From NCBI GenBank assembly GCA_020832445.1, contig JAFIEO010000029.1, forward strand, positions 124,001 to 188,000: 64,000 nt of DNA, read 5' to 3'. This stretch comes from Paracoccaceae bacterium. GTDB lineage: Bacteria > Pseudomonadota > Alphaproteobacteria > Rhodobacterales > Rhodobacteraceae. The notes under the pieces are model-generated. The model worked only from the letters and a program-made list of their open reading frames with translations. It searched no databases and had not been told where the DNA came from. Of this stretch, positions 1-8,812 are shown piece after piece. Position numbers and translations under genes: made by a program. The first letter of the stretch is position 1. Every line of letters begins with the position of its first letter.

Positions 1-281
1 TCCGAGAGCGAGGCCTGAAAGCGCGAGCGTTTGCGAATGTTGTCGATCGCCTTGAAGCGGCCAGCGGAGACCAGCCACGCTCGGGGGTTGGAAGGAATGC
101 CGTCGCGACCCCATTGTTCAAGGGCCGCGGCGAAGGCATCATGCAGGCCTTCCTCGGCCAGCTCGAAATCCCCCAGCAGGCGAATCAGGGTTGCCAGCAC
201 GCGGCGGGACTCCCGCCGGTAGATTGCCTCCACCGCCGAGCGGACTTCAGCTGTTCTGCGGCTCCGGTCGTTACTGTTCAT
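1..281 (-). CDS. ECF-type RNA polymerase sigma factor, N-terminal part, runs off the window edge
   Basis: Read by hand from ATG at 281: MNSNDRSRRTAEVRSAVEAIYRRESRRVLATLIRLLGDFELAEEGLHDAFAAALEQWGRDGIPSNPRAWLVSAGRFKAIDNIRKRSRFQASL; sigma-70 region 2 style; next to a YCII protein, a common pairing. Confidence 0.88.
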   Translation of the reverse strand, partial: MNSNDRSRRTAEVRSAVEAIYRRESRRVLATLIRLLGDFELAEEGLHDAFAAALEQWGRDGIPSNPRAWLVSAGRFKAIDNIRKRSRFQASLS

Positions 282-325
282 GGCGCTTGTCCCGCGGCCA
301 GCCCGCTGGTGTCCCGTCCCACGCA

Positions 326-673
326 CTAGCTATCCAGCAGCGGCCGGACCTCCACACTGCCGATGCGGGCCGGCGGAATACCGGAGGCTATCCGCAGAGC
401 CTCGTTCAGATCCGACGCCTCGATCAGGTAAAAGCCACCCAGTTGTTCCTTGGTTTCGGCGAAGGGCCCGTCGGTGAGTGTCATCTTCCCATTCCTGATA
501 CGCACCGTCGTGGCGGTGCTGACGGACTCCAGCGCCTGTACCGCCAGGCACACCCCGCTGTCCATGAGCTGCTGGCAGTAGACTTCGCACTCATCTCCCA
601 GGGCCTGTAGCTCATCCGGATCCATCGTGTTCATCCGCTTCTCATCGCTGTATATCAGGCACAGGTACTTCAT
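326..673 (-). CDS. YCII-related (DGPF domain) protein
   Basis: MKYLCLIYSDEKR...DGPFAETKEQLGGFYLIEASDLNEAL; signature DGPF(A/T)ETKE motif. Confidence 0.9.
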   Translation of the reverse strand: MKYLCLIYSDEKRMNTMDPDELQALGDECEVYCQQLMDSGVCLAVQALESVSTATTVRIRNGKMTLTDGPFAETKEQLGGFYLIEASDLNEALRIASGIPPARIGSVEVRPLLDS

Positions 674-793
674 GTCCGCCTCCGTGATATCGCCGGGAAA
701 AGGCCACTGTTTGCCGGCCATCGCCGGCGACCACCCCATGACTCGTTACCTTCCCTGGTCGTTCCGGCGGTCACGGATTCGACAGACGCAGGT

Positions 794-1798
794 TCAACGA
801 CACAGCCGTTCGTGCGCATCACCTGGCGACATGGAGCGACCCGAGGGGATGGCAGAGCTGGCATCCCCCAGCCAACCCGCTATGTCCGCATGCGTGGAGG
901 CGGCCTGCGTGTAGCGGGTCAGCATATGGTAGCCCTCCGGGTAGAGAACCACCTGCATCACCGGACCGGGGTGCTGCGGCAATGCCTCCAGCATCAGACA
1001 GATCGGCTCCCGGGGAATGACCTCGTCCTGCTCACCGTAAAGTATCAGCGAAGGCCCTGGCAGGGATCCAGAGGCCTCCAGCGCCGCATCCATCATCTTC
1101 GCAAGCTGCTCCACCACTTCCACCTTCACGGAATCCTGCACCAGTGGATCGTCCCGCATGGCTGCGAGCACCTCGGGATCGTCACTGGGATCCACGCCGA
1201 TCAGGTCGCGCAGCCGTATCGCCAGCGGCATGCCAGGCACGATACGCCCCCCAACCCACAGGCTTAGTTGCTGGTACCAGGGCATGACGTCCTGCCCCCA
1301 GACCGCCGGCGCGATCAGCACACTGCCGTTGACCGGCGGCGCATCCTCGCCGGTAAGGGTGAGAATCGCCACCGCCGCCCCCATGCTCTTGCCCACCAGA
1401 TAGATCGGCGTTCCCGGATAGCGCTCACGCAGCAGCCCGGCCACGGTTCGTGCGTCGCTGGTCAACACCTCCTGTCCCGGCCATTGTCCATTATCCACCG
1501 TGGCACCGAAGCCACGCTGGTCGTAGGCATAGACCGAGACGCCCGTGGGCTGCAGTGCCCTTGCCAGGGTGTCGAAGCCGCCGCCGTAGTCGGTGAAACC
1601 ATGCAGGGCCAGCACCACCACCTCGGTGTTTCCTCCGACCGCGGGCCAGGCATGCAACGGCAGCACGTAACCGTCCCGTGTAAGCACGTGGTCATCGGCC
1701 AGTGCCGCCTCCTGGAGCGGCGGGCCTGCGTACACGACCCGGGGACTCGAGCAGCCCAGCAGCAGGGCCAGCGCGAAAACCAGCAATAAGGATTTCAT
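794..1798 (-). CDS. alpha/beta hydrolase (lysophospholipase/monoacylglycerol lipase-like lipoprotein)
   Basis: Lipobox LLLGCS; HGFTDYGGGFDTLARAL, GKSMGAA nucleophile elbow. Confidence 0.85.
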   Translation of the reverse strand: MKSLLLVFALALLLGCSSPRVVYAGPPLQEAALADDHVLTRDGYVLPLHAWPAVGGNTEVVVLALHGFTDYGGGFDTLARALQPTGVSVYAYDQRGFGATVDNGQWPGQEVLTSDARTVAGLLRERYPGTPIYLVGKSMGAAVAILTLTGEDAPPVNGSVLIAPAVWGQDVMPWYQQLSLWVGGRIVPGMPLAIRLRDLIGVDPSDDPEVLAAMRDDPLVQDSVKVEVVEQLAKMMDAALEASGSLPGPSLILYGEQDEVIPREPICLMLEALPQHPGPVMQVVLYPEGYHMLTRYTQAASTHADIAGWLGDASSAIPSGRSMSPGDAHERLCR

Positions 1799-1875
1799 GT
1801 TGTCAGTGTATCGCTTGCAGATTTATTCGAGGCAATGCCTGCCCTGGAAAGCACCGTCCGCTCCAGTGGTTACGC

Positions 1876-2637
1876 TCAGGCCTTGAGTTTGTAGCCGGTC
1901 CGGAAAATCCAGCTCACCACTGCCAGGCAAGCCACCAGGAACAGCGCGATCATGCCCACGCTCGCCGCCAGGCTGACGTCCGCAATACCGTAGAAACTCC
2001 AGCGGAAGCCGCTGATCAGATAGACCACCGGGTTGAACAGCGTCACCGTCTGCCAGAACGGTGGCAGCATGTCCACGGAATAGAACGTGCCCCCCAGAAA
2101 CGCCAGCGGCGTGATGATAAGCAGGGGCACGAACTGCAGTTTCTCGAAGCCGTCCGCCCAGATCCCGATGATGAAGCCGAGCAAGCTGAACGTGAATGCG
2201 GTCAGCACCAGGAACACCACCATCCAGACGGGGTGCGCGATCTGGAGCGGCACGAAGAAACCTGCCGTGATCAGGATGATCACACCGATCAGCAGGGATT
2301 TGGTCGCGGCCGCACCGACAAACCCGAGCACGATCTCGAAATGGGAAATCGGCGCCGACAGCAATTCGTAGATAGTACCGGTGAACTTCGGAAAATAGAT
2401 GGCAAAGGAGGCATTGGACACGCTTTGTGTCAGCAGCATCAGCATGACCAGGCCCGGCACGATGAAGGCGCCGTAACTGACGCCCTCCACTTCGGTGATA
2501 CGGGATCCGATGGCGGCACCGAACACCACGAAATACAGCGATGTGGAAAGGACCGGCGACACCACGCTCTGCAGCAGGGTTCGCCCGGTACGGGCCATTT
2601 CGGACACGTAGATCGCACGCACTCCATGGATGTTCAT
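1876..2637 (-). CDS. ABC-2 type transporter permease (YadH-like)
   Basis: Hydrophobic ABC-2 membrane protein, overlaps the upstream ATPase gene by 4 bp. Confidence 0.88.
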   Translation of the reverse strand: MNIHGVRAIYVSEMARTGRTLLQSVVSPVLSTSLYFVVFGAAIGSRITEVEGVSYGAFIVPGLVMLMLLTQSVSNASFAIYFPKFTGTIYELLSAPISHFEIVLGFVGAAATKSLLIGVIILITAGFFVPLQIAHPVWMVVFLVLTAFTFSLLGFIIGIWADGFEKLQFVPLLIITPLAFLGGTFYSVDMLPPFWQTVTLFNPVVYLISGFRWSFYGIADVSLAASVGMIALFLVACLAVVSWIFRTGYKLKA

Positions 2638-3647
2638 GGGCGGTTCCTGACCAGATTCACGAAGATATCCTCCAGCGAGCTCTGCTTGGTGCGCAGATCC
2701 CGGAACTCGATTCCCGCCTGATCCATGTCCCTGAGCAGCTCCGGAATGCCGGTGCCCTCGCTCTGGGTATCGTAGGTGTACACCAGCTCATAGCCCTCCG
2801 CCGCCAGTTCAAGCCCGTGATGACGCAGCGGTGCGGGCACCGCCTCCAGCGGTTCGGGGAGCTGTAATACCAGTTCCTTGCTACCCAGCTTGTCCATCAG
2901 CGCGCTCTTCTCTTCCACCAGGATGATCTCTCCATTGCTGATCACCCCTACCCTGTCGGCCATTTCCTCGGCCTCCTCAATGTAATGGGTGGTCAGAATG
3001 ATGGTCACCCCGTTTGCCCGCAATGATCGGACCACGTCCCACATTTCCCTGCGCAACTCGACGTCCACACCGGCCGTGGGCTCGTCCAGGAAAAGAATGC
3101 GCGGCTCGTGAGACAGGGCCTTGGCGATAAGCACGCGCCGCTTCATGCCACCGGAGAGCATCATCATCTGCGCCTCGCGTTTGTCCCACAGCGTCAGATC
3201 CCGGAGCACCTTCTCGATATGAGCGGGGTTCGGTGGCTTGCCGAACAGCCCGCGGCTGAAACTCACCACCGAGTGAACGGTCTCGAACGCATTGTTCGTC
3301 AACTCCTGCGGTACCAGCCCGATTATCGAGCGCGCGGTGCGGTAGTCCTTCACCACGTCGTAACCCTCGGCCAGCACCGTGCCCTCGCTCGCATTGACAA
3401 TGCCGCAGATGATACTGATCAGCGTGGTCTTGCCGGCTCCGTTGGGGCCGAGCAGAGCGAAAATCTCGCCACGCCGGATTTCCAGATCCACATTCTTCAA
3501 TGCCTGAAAACCGGATGCATAAGTCTTGGACAGACCGGAGACCGATATCGCCGGTCTGTGTAGCGCGGTAACCGAGGCCTCCCGCTGTACCGGTCCGCCA
3601 CTGCCAGTCTCGGCTCCTCTATAACGAACCGGATGATCGCTGCTCAT
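2634..3647 (-). CDS. ABC transporter ATP-binding protein (YadG-like)
   Basis: Walker [10 protein letters not shown], signature LSGGMKRR, Walker [13 protein letters not shown]. Confidence 0.93.
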   Translation of the reverse strand: MSSDHPVRYRGAETGSGGPVQREASVTALHRPAISVSGLSKTYASGFQALKNVDLEIRRGEIFALLGPNGAGKTTLISIICGIVNASEGTVLAEGYDVVKDYRTARSIIGLVPQELTNNAFETVHSVVSFSRGLFGKPPNPAHIEKVLRDLTLWDKREAQMMMLSGGMKRRVLIAKALSHEPRILFLDEPTAGVDVELRREMWDVVRSLRANGVTIILTTHYIEEAEEMADRVGVISNGEIILVEEKSALMDKLGSKELVLQLPEPLEAVPAPLRHHGLELAAEGYELVYTYDTQSEGTGIPELLRDMDQAGIEFRDLRTKQSSLEDIFVNLVRNRP

Positions 3648-3691
3648 TGGCCTCGTGCCTGTCTTGTTCGAAAACGTTTAACAGTGTAAAA

Positions 3692-3709
3692 CCTCAAGTC
3701 AACTTGAGG
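3692..3709. promoter_or_regulatory. SoxR box
   Basis: CCTCAAGTCAACTTGAGG, one base from the E. coli soxS SoxR site CCTCAAGTTAACTTGAGG; lies between the ABC ATPase gene and soxR. Confidence 0.88.
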
Positions 3710-3853
3710 AAAACCATATGGATATTCCCGCGCATCGGAGATGGCGACGCAGGGGAGTATCCACCCAGGGGCGCAATGCCGACCCAGGCTGTGCCCGGGC
3801 AAGCATACTACGCATTCATGCCGGCCCAGAGCCGGAGCGACACAGGGGCTCCG

Positions 3854-4315
3854 ATGAGCAAGCGCGATCCGGGCAGCATCAGCAAGGTGCTCACCGTTGG
3901 CCAGGTGGCGAAACGCAGCGGCGTGGCGGTGTCCGCCATCCATTTCTACGAGTCCAAGGGACTGATCAGAAGCTGGCGCAACGCGGGTAATCAGCGCCGT
4001 TACCCACGGGATGTGCTGCGACGCGTAGCGATTATCAAGGTAGCACAACGCACCGGCATTCCACTGGCGGCGATTCGCGAGGCCCTGGCCAGCCTGCCGG
4101 AGAACCGCACCCCCACAGCGGAGGACTGGTCCAGGCTTTCAACACTCTGGAAAGCTGATCTGGAGGAACGGATCGAGCGACTCTCGCGCCTGCGGGACCA
4201 GTTGGACCAGTGCATAGGCTGCGGCTGCCTGTCGCTGGAGAGTTGCCCGCTACGCAACCCCTGGGACGAGTTGTCCGGCCAGGGACCGGGGCCCCGACTG
4301 CTGGACCCGGACTGA
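3854..4315 (+). CDS. soxR: redox-sensitive transcriptional activator SoxR (MerR family)
   Basis: [26 protein letters not shown] and [2Fe-2S] motif [17 protein letters not shown]. Confidence 0.95.
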   Translation: MSKRDPGSISKVLTVGQVAKRSGVAVSAIHFYESKGLIRSWRNAGNQRRYPRDVLRRVAIIKVAQRTGIPLAAIREALASLPENRTPTAEDWSRLSTLWKADLEERIERLSRLRDQLDQCIGCGCLSLESCPLRNPWDELSGQGPGPRLLDPD

Positions 4316-5308
4316 TCAGCCCGCCAGCTGTTCCTGAGACCGCGTGCGCGGCACGTACTCCGCGGCCTTCTGCAATACCTCGACCCCGGCGCCTGGCCGA
4401 TGCGCATTCTCGCTGATGTGGCGCCGGAACCTGCGCGCGCCGGGCAGGCCCTGGAAAAGCCCCAGCAGATGACGGCTCATCGCCGGCAAAGCCGTACCCG
4501 CCCGCAACTCGCGTTCAACGAACGGCAGATAGGCCTCCAGCGCCTGATGCCGCTCGGCAACCGGCGCCTCGGTGCCGAACAGCCTGTGGTCCACTTCCAG
4601 CAGTAGCGCGGGATTGTGATAAGCGGCCCGGCCCAGCATCACCCCGTCCACGTGCAGGAGGTGTCCGACGCAGTCATCCAGCGTCTCGATGCCGCCGTTG
4701 ATGATAATCTCCAGTTCCGGGAAATCCTGCTTCAGCCGATAGACCCTCGGATAATCCAGTGGAGGAATCTCGCGGTTCTGCCTTGGACTGAGCCCCTGCA
4801 GCCAGGCCTTGCGGGCATGAATAGTGAAGCTGCGGCAACCAGCGGCTGCCACGCGGCCGACGAAATCCACGAGTTCCTGGTACGACTCCCTGTCGTCTAT
4901 CCCGATGCGGGTTTTCACGGTCACCGGGAGCGACCCGGCGTCGATCATGGCCGCCACGCAATCCGCCACCCGTTGAGGCTCGGCCATCAGGCATGCCCCG
5001 AAACGGCCGGACTGCACTCTGTTGCTGGGGCAGCCCACGTTCAGGTTTACCTCATCGTAACCGAACCGGGTTGCTTCCCTGGCACAAAGGGCCAGTTCAG
5101 CCGCGTCGCTGCCGCCAAACTGCACCGCCACCGGATGCTCCGACTCATGGAACGGCAGGAACTGCGATGACTTGCCGTGCGCTATGGCGGCGGCGGGCAC
5201 CATCTCCGTGTACAGCAAGGCATGCCGGCTGAGCAAACGGAGAAAATAGCGGTCGAAACGATCAGTACACTCCATCATCGGAGCAACCGAAAAGCGGCGA
5301 TTCAGCAT
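4316..5308 (-). CDS. dusA: tRNA-dihydrouridine(20/20a) synthase DusA
   Basis: RFSVAPMMECTDRFDRYFLRLLSRHALLYTEM, NLNVGCPSNRVQSGRFGACLM. Confidence 0.94.
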   Translation of the reverse strand: MLNRRFSVAPMMECTDRFDRYFLRLLSRHALLYTEMVPAAAIAHGKSSQFLPFHESEHPVAVQFGGSDAAELALCAREATRFGYDEVNLNVGCPSNRVQSGRFGACLMAEPQRVADCVAAMIDAGSLPVTVKTRIGIDDRESYQELVDFVGRVAAAGCRSFTIHARKAWLQGLSPRQNREIPPLDYPRVYRLKQDFPELEIIINGGIETLDDCVGHLLHVDGVMLGRAAYHNPALLLEVDHRLFGTEAPVAERHQALEAYLPFVERELRAGTALPAMSRHLLGLFQGLPGARRFRRHISENAHRPGAGVEVLQKAAEYVPRTRSQEQLAG

Positions 5309-5410
5309 GGGAACGTTGGATATTTCGCAATTGAATGGTACAAAACGGCATCGAGTTCGGCTGCCGGAGCATCGTCCGGCCCGAGTATACCCGCTACAGA
5401 CGGAAACTGC

Positions 5411-5671
5411 ATGACTGTACACCTGCTACTCTATGGGACAGAAGGCTGCCACCTCTGCGAAGATGCCGCCCGTCTGCTGAGCGAGACGCTTTCCGCGTAT
5501 TCCGTCACAGTCGAGGAAGTGGATATCGTGGAAGATGGAGCTCTGCTGGCGCGCTACGGGAACCGTATCCCGGTTCTGAAGCGCGTCGGCGGCCTCGAAG
5601 AACTGAACTGGCCATTCGGGCATGAAGACATCATGCAACTGGCCAGACCCGAGCAGGCTGTGCAGAATTGA
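5411..5671 (+). CDS. glutaredoxin/thioredoxin-like family protein (DUF836-like)
   Basis: LLLYGTEGCHLCEDAARLL with CxxC and RIPVLKR cis-Pro motif. Confidence 0.85.
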   Translation: MTVHLLLYGTEGCHLCEDAARLLSETLSAYSVTVEEVDIVEDGALLARYGNRIPVLKRVGGLEELNWPFGHEDIMQLARPEQAVQN

Positions 5672-5693
5672 TACCAAAGATCGACGGGCACGA

Positions 5694-6284
5694 ATGAAAC
5701 ACTTCCGATTGCTGATTGCGCTGACGCTATTCTGGATTGCTCCGCTCTCCAGTGCCGACTACACCCAGCCGGCCAATTACATGCCTCCCGCCATGGCATA
5801 CAACGGCACCTGGTTGCTGGTAGATACGCAAGCCCGGAAGATTCAGGTGTTCGAGAACGACATCCCCGTCATGCAGATCTCCTCCATCGCTCTGGGTCGT
5901 GGTGGCCCATCCGAGGATCGGCTTCGCGGCGATCGTCGCACACCGCTGGGGGACTTCCGAATCGCCTGGATCAACCACGATAGTAAATTCCATATTTTTC
6001 TTGGACTGGATTACCCCACCTACCAGCATGCTCGTCGCGCGTACAATGCCGGCGATATTTCGCTGGACGAATTCCTCTCTGTTGCAGAGGCGATTCGTGC
6101 CAGGCGCGTGCCCCCGCAGACAACCGGACTCGGCGGCCATATCGGCCTGCATGGCCTTGGCCCGGCCGATCCTGATATCCATCGCATTGCCGATTGGACC
6201 CAGGGCTGTATCGCGATGACCGACGAGGAAATCGAGAAGCTGTCCCGGCTGGTTCAGGTGGGAACGCCTGTCGTTGTTCGGTGA
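5694..6284 (+). CDS. L,D-transpeptidase (YkuD) family protein, exported
   Basis: Signal peptide; RRTPLGDFRI, HIGLHGLG, WTQGCIAMTDEEI catalytic HxxG...SxGC-like motif. Confidence 0.9.
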   Translation: MKHFRLLIALTLFWIAPLSSADYTQPANYMPPAMAYNGTWLLVDTQARKIQVFENDIPVMQISSIALGRGGPSEDRLRGDRRTPLGDFRIAWINHDSKFHIFLGLDYPTYQHARRAYNAGDISLDEFLSVAEAIRARRVPPQTTGLGGHIGLHGLGPADPDIHRIADWTQGCIAMTDEEIEKLSRLVQVGTPVVVR

Positions 6285-6410
6285 CACACCCTCTTTCAGC
6301 TATTTCCCATTAGGCTGCACCTTTTCATTCCTGATTATTGTGCCTAGAATGACACGCAGTTGCCGTTCATGGAGTTCGGCACGACAACAACAGTGAAAGG
6401 AGATTGCCCA

Positions 6411-6701
6411 ATGTCCGATAGCCTGAAGAATCTGCTGAAGATTGGTGCCCTGGGTGCTTCCATGGCGTTCGTAGTCGGTTGCGCCTCCACCGCCGACGAC
6501 GACGAAATGGCTGTGATGCTGGAAGATGCCCAGGCGAAGGCTGAGGAAGCTCTTGCCGTGGCCAACGAAGCGCGTGACACCGCTCTCGACGCTGAAGGCA
6601 CCGCAAACGCCGCTCAGTACCAGGCCAACCGTAACAGCACCCGGATCGACGAACTGAACGAAAAGATCGACCGGATGTTCGAGCGCTCCATGACCAAGTA
6701 A
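6411..6701 (+). CDS. Lpp/OprI-type alanine-zipper outer membrane lipoprotein
   Basis: Lipobox FVVGC; Ala-rich heptad coiled coil; C-terminal Lys (ERSMTK). Confidence 0.87.
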   Translation: MSDSLKNLLKIGALGASMAFVVGCASTADDDEMAVMLEDAQAKAEEALAVANEARDTALDAEGTANAAQYQANRNSTRIDELNEKIDRMFERSMTK

Positions 6702-6715
6702 GGTCACTGGATATA

Positions 6716-6743
6716 AAAAGCCCCGCCAAGTGCGGGGCTTTTT
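6716..6743 (+). terminator. Rho-independent terminator of the lipoprotein gene
   Basis: AAAAGCCCCGCCAAGTGCGGGGCTTTTT: GC-rich stem followed by U tract. Confidence 0.93.
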
Positions 6744-6857
6744 ATTGGCTGCTGCTGATAGAATAGCGCCTGGAAATATCGGCTAAAAGCGACGTTTATC
6801 GGCTTTGAAACATCCGCACAGGCCCGGGTCCTTTATCCGCGTTTCCACAATGATCGC

Positions 6858-7883
6858 TCAATCCAGTTTGGCGGTTGCATTGCCAAGCCCCATGCGCGAG
6901 ACGCTGCGCGGAAGCCCGTCGGCGGTATTCACCACAGCCTTCAGCCGTTCGTAGTCGATGCGGCCGGGTCGCTCCTCGAGAATCGAGGCCACGCTCTTTA
7001 CCGCGGCGGAGTACTTGCCCGCCTCCAGGTCCTGATGCTCTTCCAGCACTGGATAGGCCTGCACGTACAACTCACCCGCGAACCAGCCCGCCTTGTAAGG
7101 CTCGTTTATGATCCGCACCTCGGTTCCGATCGGCAGCCGGAAGACCAGCGACTCGATATCCTCCGGGAACATGCGAATACACCCATGGGTGGCGCGCATG
7201 CCGACACCGTAGGGCCGATTCGTGCTGTGAATGAAATATCCGGGAACATCCAGGCCGATAGCGTACTTGCCCAGCGGGTTGTCCGGGCCGGGATCGATAC
7301 GTCGCGGCAGCGTGCGTCCCTCGGCCGCATGTCTGTCGCGGACCGATTGCGGCGGGAACCAGGCAGGGTTTTCAATACGATTGGTCACCCGGTGCGTGCC
7401 GATCGGCGTGTTCCAGTCCATGCGGCCGATGCTGACCGCATAGGTTTCCACCACGCGCTGTTGACCGCGTTCGGGCTCCGGGTAGTAGTAGATCCGCATT
7501 TCCGGCAGGTTCACCACCAGACCGCGCCGGGGGCCGGGGGGCAGTATGAAGCGCGTAGGCACCAGCACCTCCGTGCCCTCGCCCGGCATCCAGAGATCCA
7601 CGCCTGGGTTTGCCATGCGCATGGACTCGAAGCCCACACCGTAGCGCCGACCGATATCCAGCAGGGTGTCGTCGGCGGTCGCCTTGACCATCTGCAGTTC
7701 GCCGATTACATCGACGTCGGCGGGCGGCAACGGGTAGACGTTGCGCTGAATGGCCTCAGCGGATTCGTCACCGCTGACGCTGTCGCCTTCGATCTGCTCA
7801 TCCGCCGACCAGACGATGGACGGAATGGCGAGTGGCAGCAGCACACCGGTGGCCGCTCCTGTTAGAAATTTCCGCCTCTTCAT
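6858..7883 (-). CDS. L,D-transpeptidase with LysM-like N-terminal region, ErfK/YbiS type
   Basis: MKRRKFLTGAATGVLLPLA Tat-like signal; KATADDTLLDIGRRYGVGFESM; HSTNRPYGVGMRATHGCIRM catalytic motif. Confidence 0.93.
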   Translation of the reverse strand: MKRRKFLTGAATGVLLPLAIPSIVWSADEQIEGDSVSGDESAEAIQRNVYPLPPADVDVIGELQMVKATADDTLLDIGRRYGVGFESMRMANPGVDLWMPGEGTEVLVPTRFILPPGPRRGLVVNLPEMRIYYYPEPERGQQRVVETYAVSIGRMDWNTPIGTHRVTNRIENPAWFPPQSVRDRHAAEGRTLPRRIDPGPDNPLGKYAIGLDVPGYFIHSTNRPYGVGMRATHGCIRMFPEDIESLVFRLPIGTEVRIINEPYKAGWFAGELYVQAYPVLEEHQDLEAGKYSAAVKSVASILEERPGRIDYERLKAVVNTADGLPRSVSRMGLGNATAKLD

Positions 7884-7943
7884 GTGGCTTGTAGAACCTC
7901 TTGCATGTGGCAGGCGTTCGGACAGACGAACAGTCTACACCAA

Positions 7944-8543
7944 CTACTCTTCCGCGAGCAGCTTGTAGAACTCCAGCAGGATGGCGGCCGTGGCGCCCCA
8001 GATATAGTAGTCCTTGTAAGGCATGGCGTGCAGGTGGTAAGTCCGGCCATCCCGCTCGATGGTGTGCGGATGATGATTGACGGGGTCCAGGAAGAACGCC
8101 AGAGGAACCTGGAAGATCTCCTCCACTTCGGAGGGGTTCGGCCGCAAACGTATCGTTTCCTCGATCAGCCCCACGATCGGATGCACCAGGTAGCCTGTAC
8201 CGGTCTGATAGGGTCGCATCGTACCCAATACGTCCACACGTGACGGCGGCAGGCCCACCTCTTCGTTCGCCTCCCGCAGCGCCGCTGCTTGCGGATCACG
8301 ATCCGTGGGGTCTATCCGCCCACCGGGGAAACTGATCTGGCCGGCATGCTGGCGGAGGTCCGCGCTGCGTCGGGTCAGCAACACGTGCAGCCCGTCATCC
8401 CGCGCCATCAGAGGCAGGAGCACAGCCGCTGGCCTGAGATCATCCAGAGGCTTGCCGAACGGAACCACCGGGCGCGAAACATCATGCCCGGCCAGACGCT
8501 CGGTCACGCGATCGCGGAAATCCTGGGTCAGTATTAGCTCCAT
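7944..8543 (-). CDS. NUDIX hydrolase, CoA pyrophosphatase type
   Basis: GGRIDPTDRDPQAAALREANEEVGL Nudix box; LLTRRSADLRQHAGQISFPGG UPF0035 motif. Confidence 0.92.
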   Translation of the reverse strand: MELILTQDFRDRVTERLAGHDVSRPVVPFGKPLDDLRPAAVLLPLMARDDGLHVLLTRRSADLRQHAGQISFPGGRIDPTDRDPQAAALREANEEVGLPPSRVDVLGTMRPYQTGTGYLVHPIVGLIEETIRLRPNPSEVEEIFQVPLAFFLDPVNHHPHTIERDGRTYHLHAMPYKDYYIWGATAAILLEFYKLLAEE

Positions 8544-8812
8544 AAGGAGGTTCGACACCCGTATCAGGCCGATGTCTCAATATATTAACCTTTTCCGGAC
8601 TCGTTCCACGAACTGTTCACATTTCACGACAGTACCCCACCGCCAGGCGGCTGCCTGCTGCCTGGACATGCGAACCCTCGGTCAAGGAAGCACTGAAGTA
8701 TTCACCTGGCCGTGGAATGACCACGGCGCTGCGCACCGTGCCTGGCACCGCGAAAAATCTGGCCGTAACGCGGCAGCAGAGCTTCTTTAAGTCGTAACGT
8801 CCCCAGGGGCCT

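Noticed and set aside
1702-2721. 339 aa plus-strand ORF
   Set aside because: Antisense to the ABC-2 permease, same shadow-ORF composition (HDEQR-rich), no domain motif.
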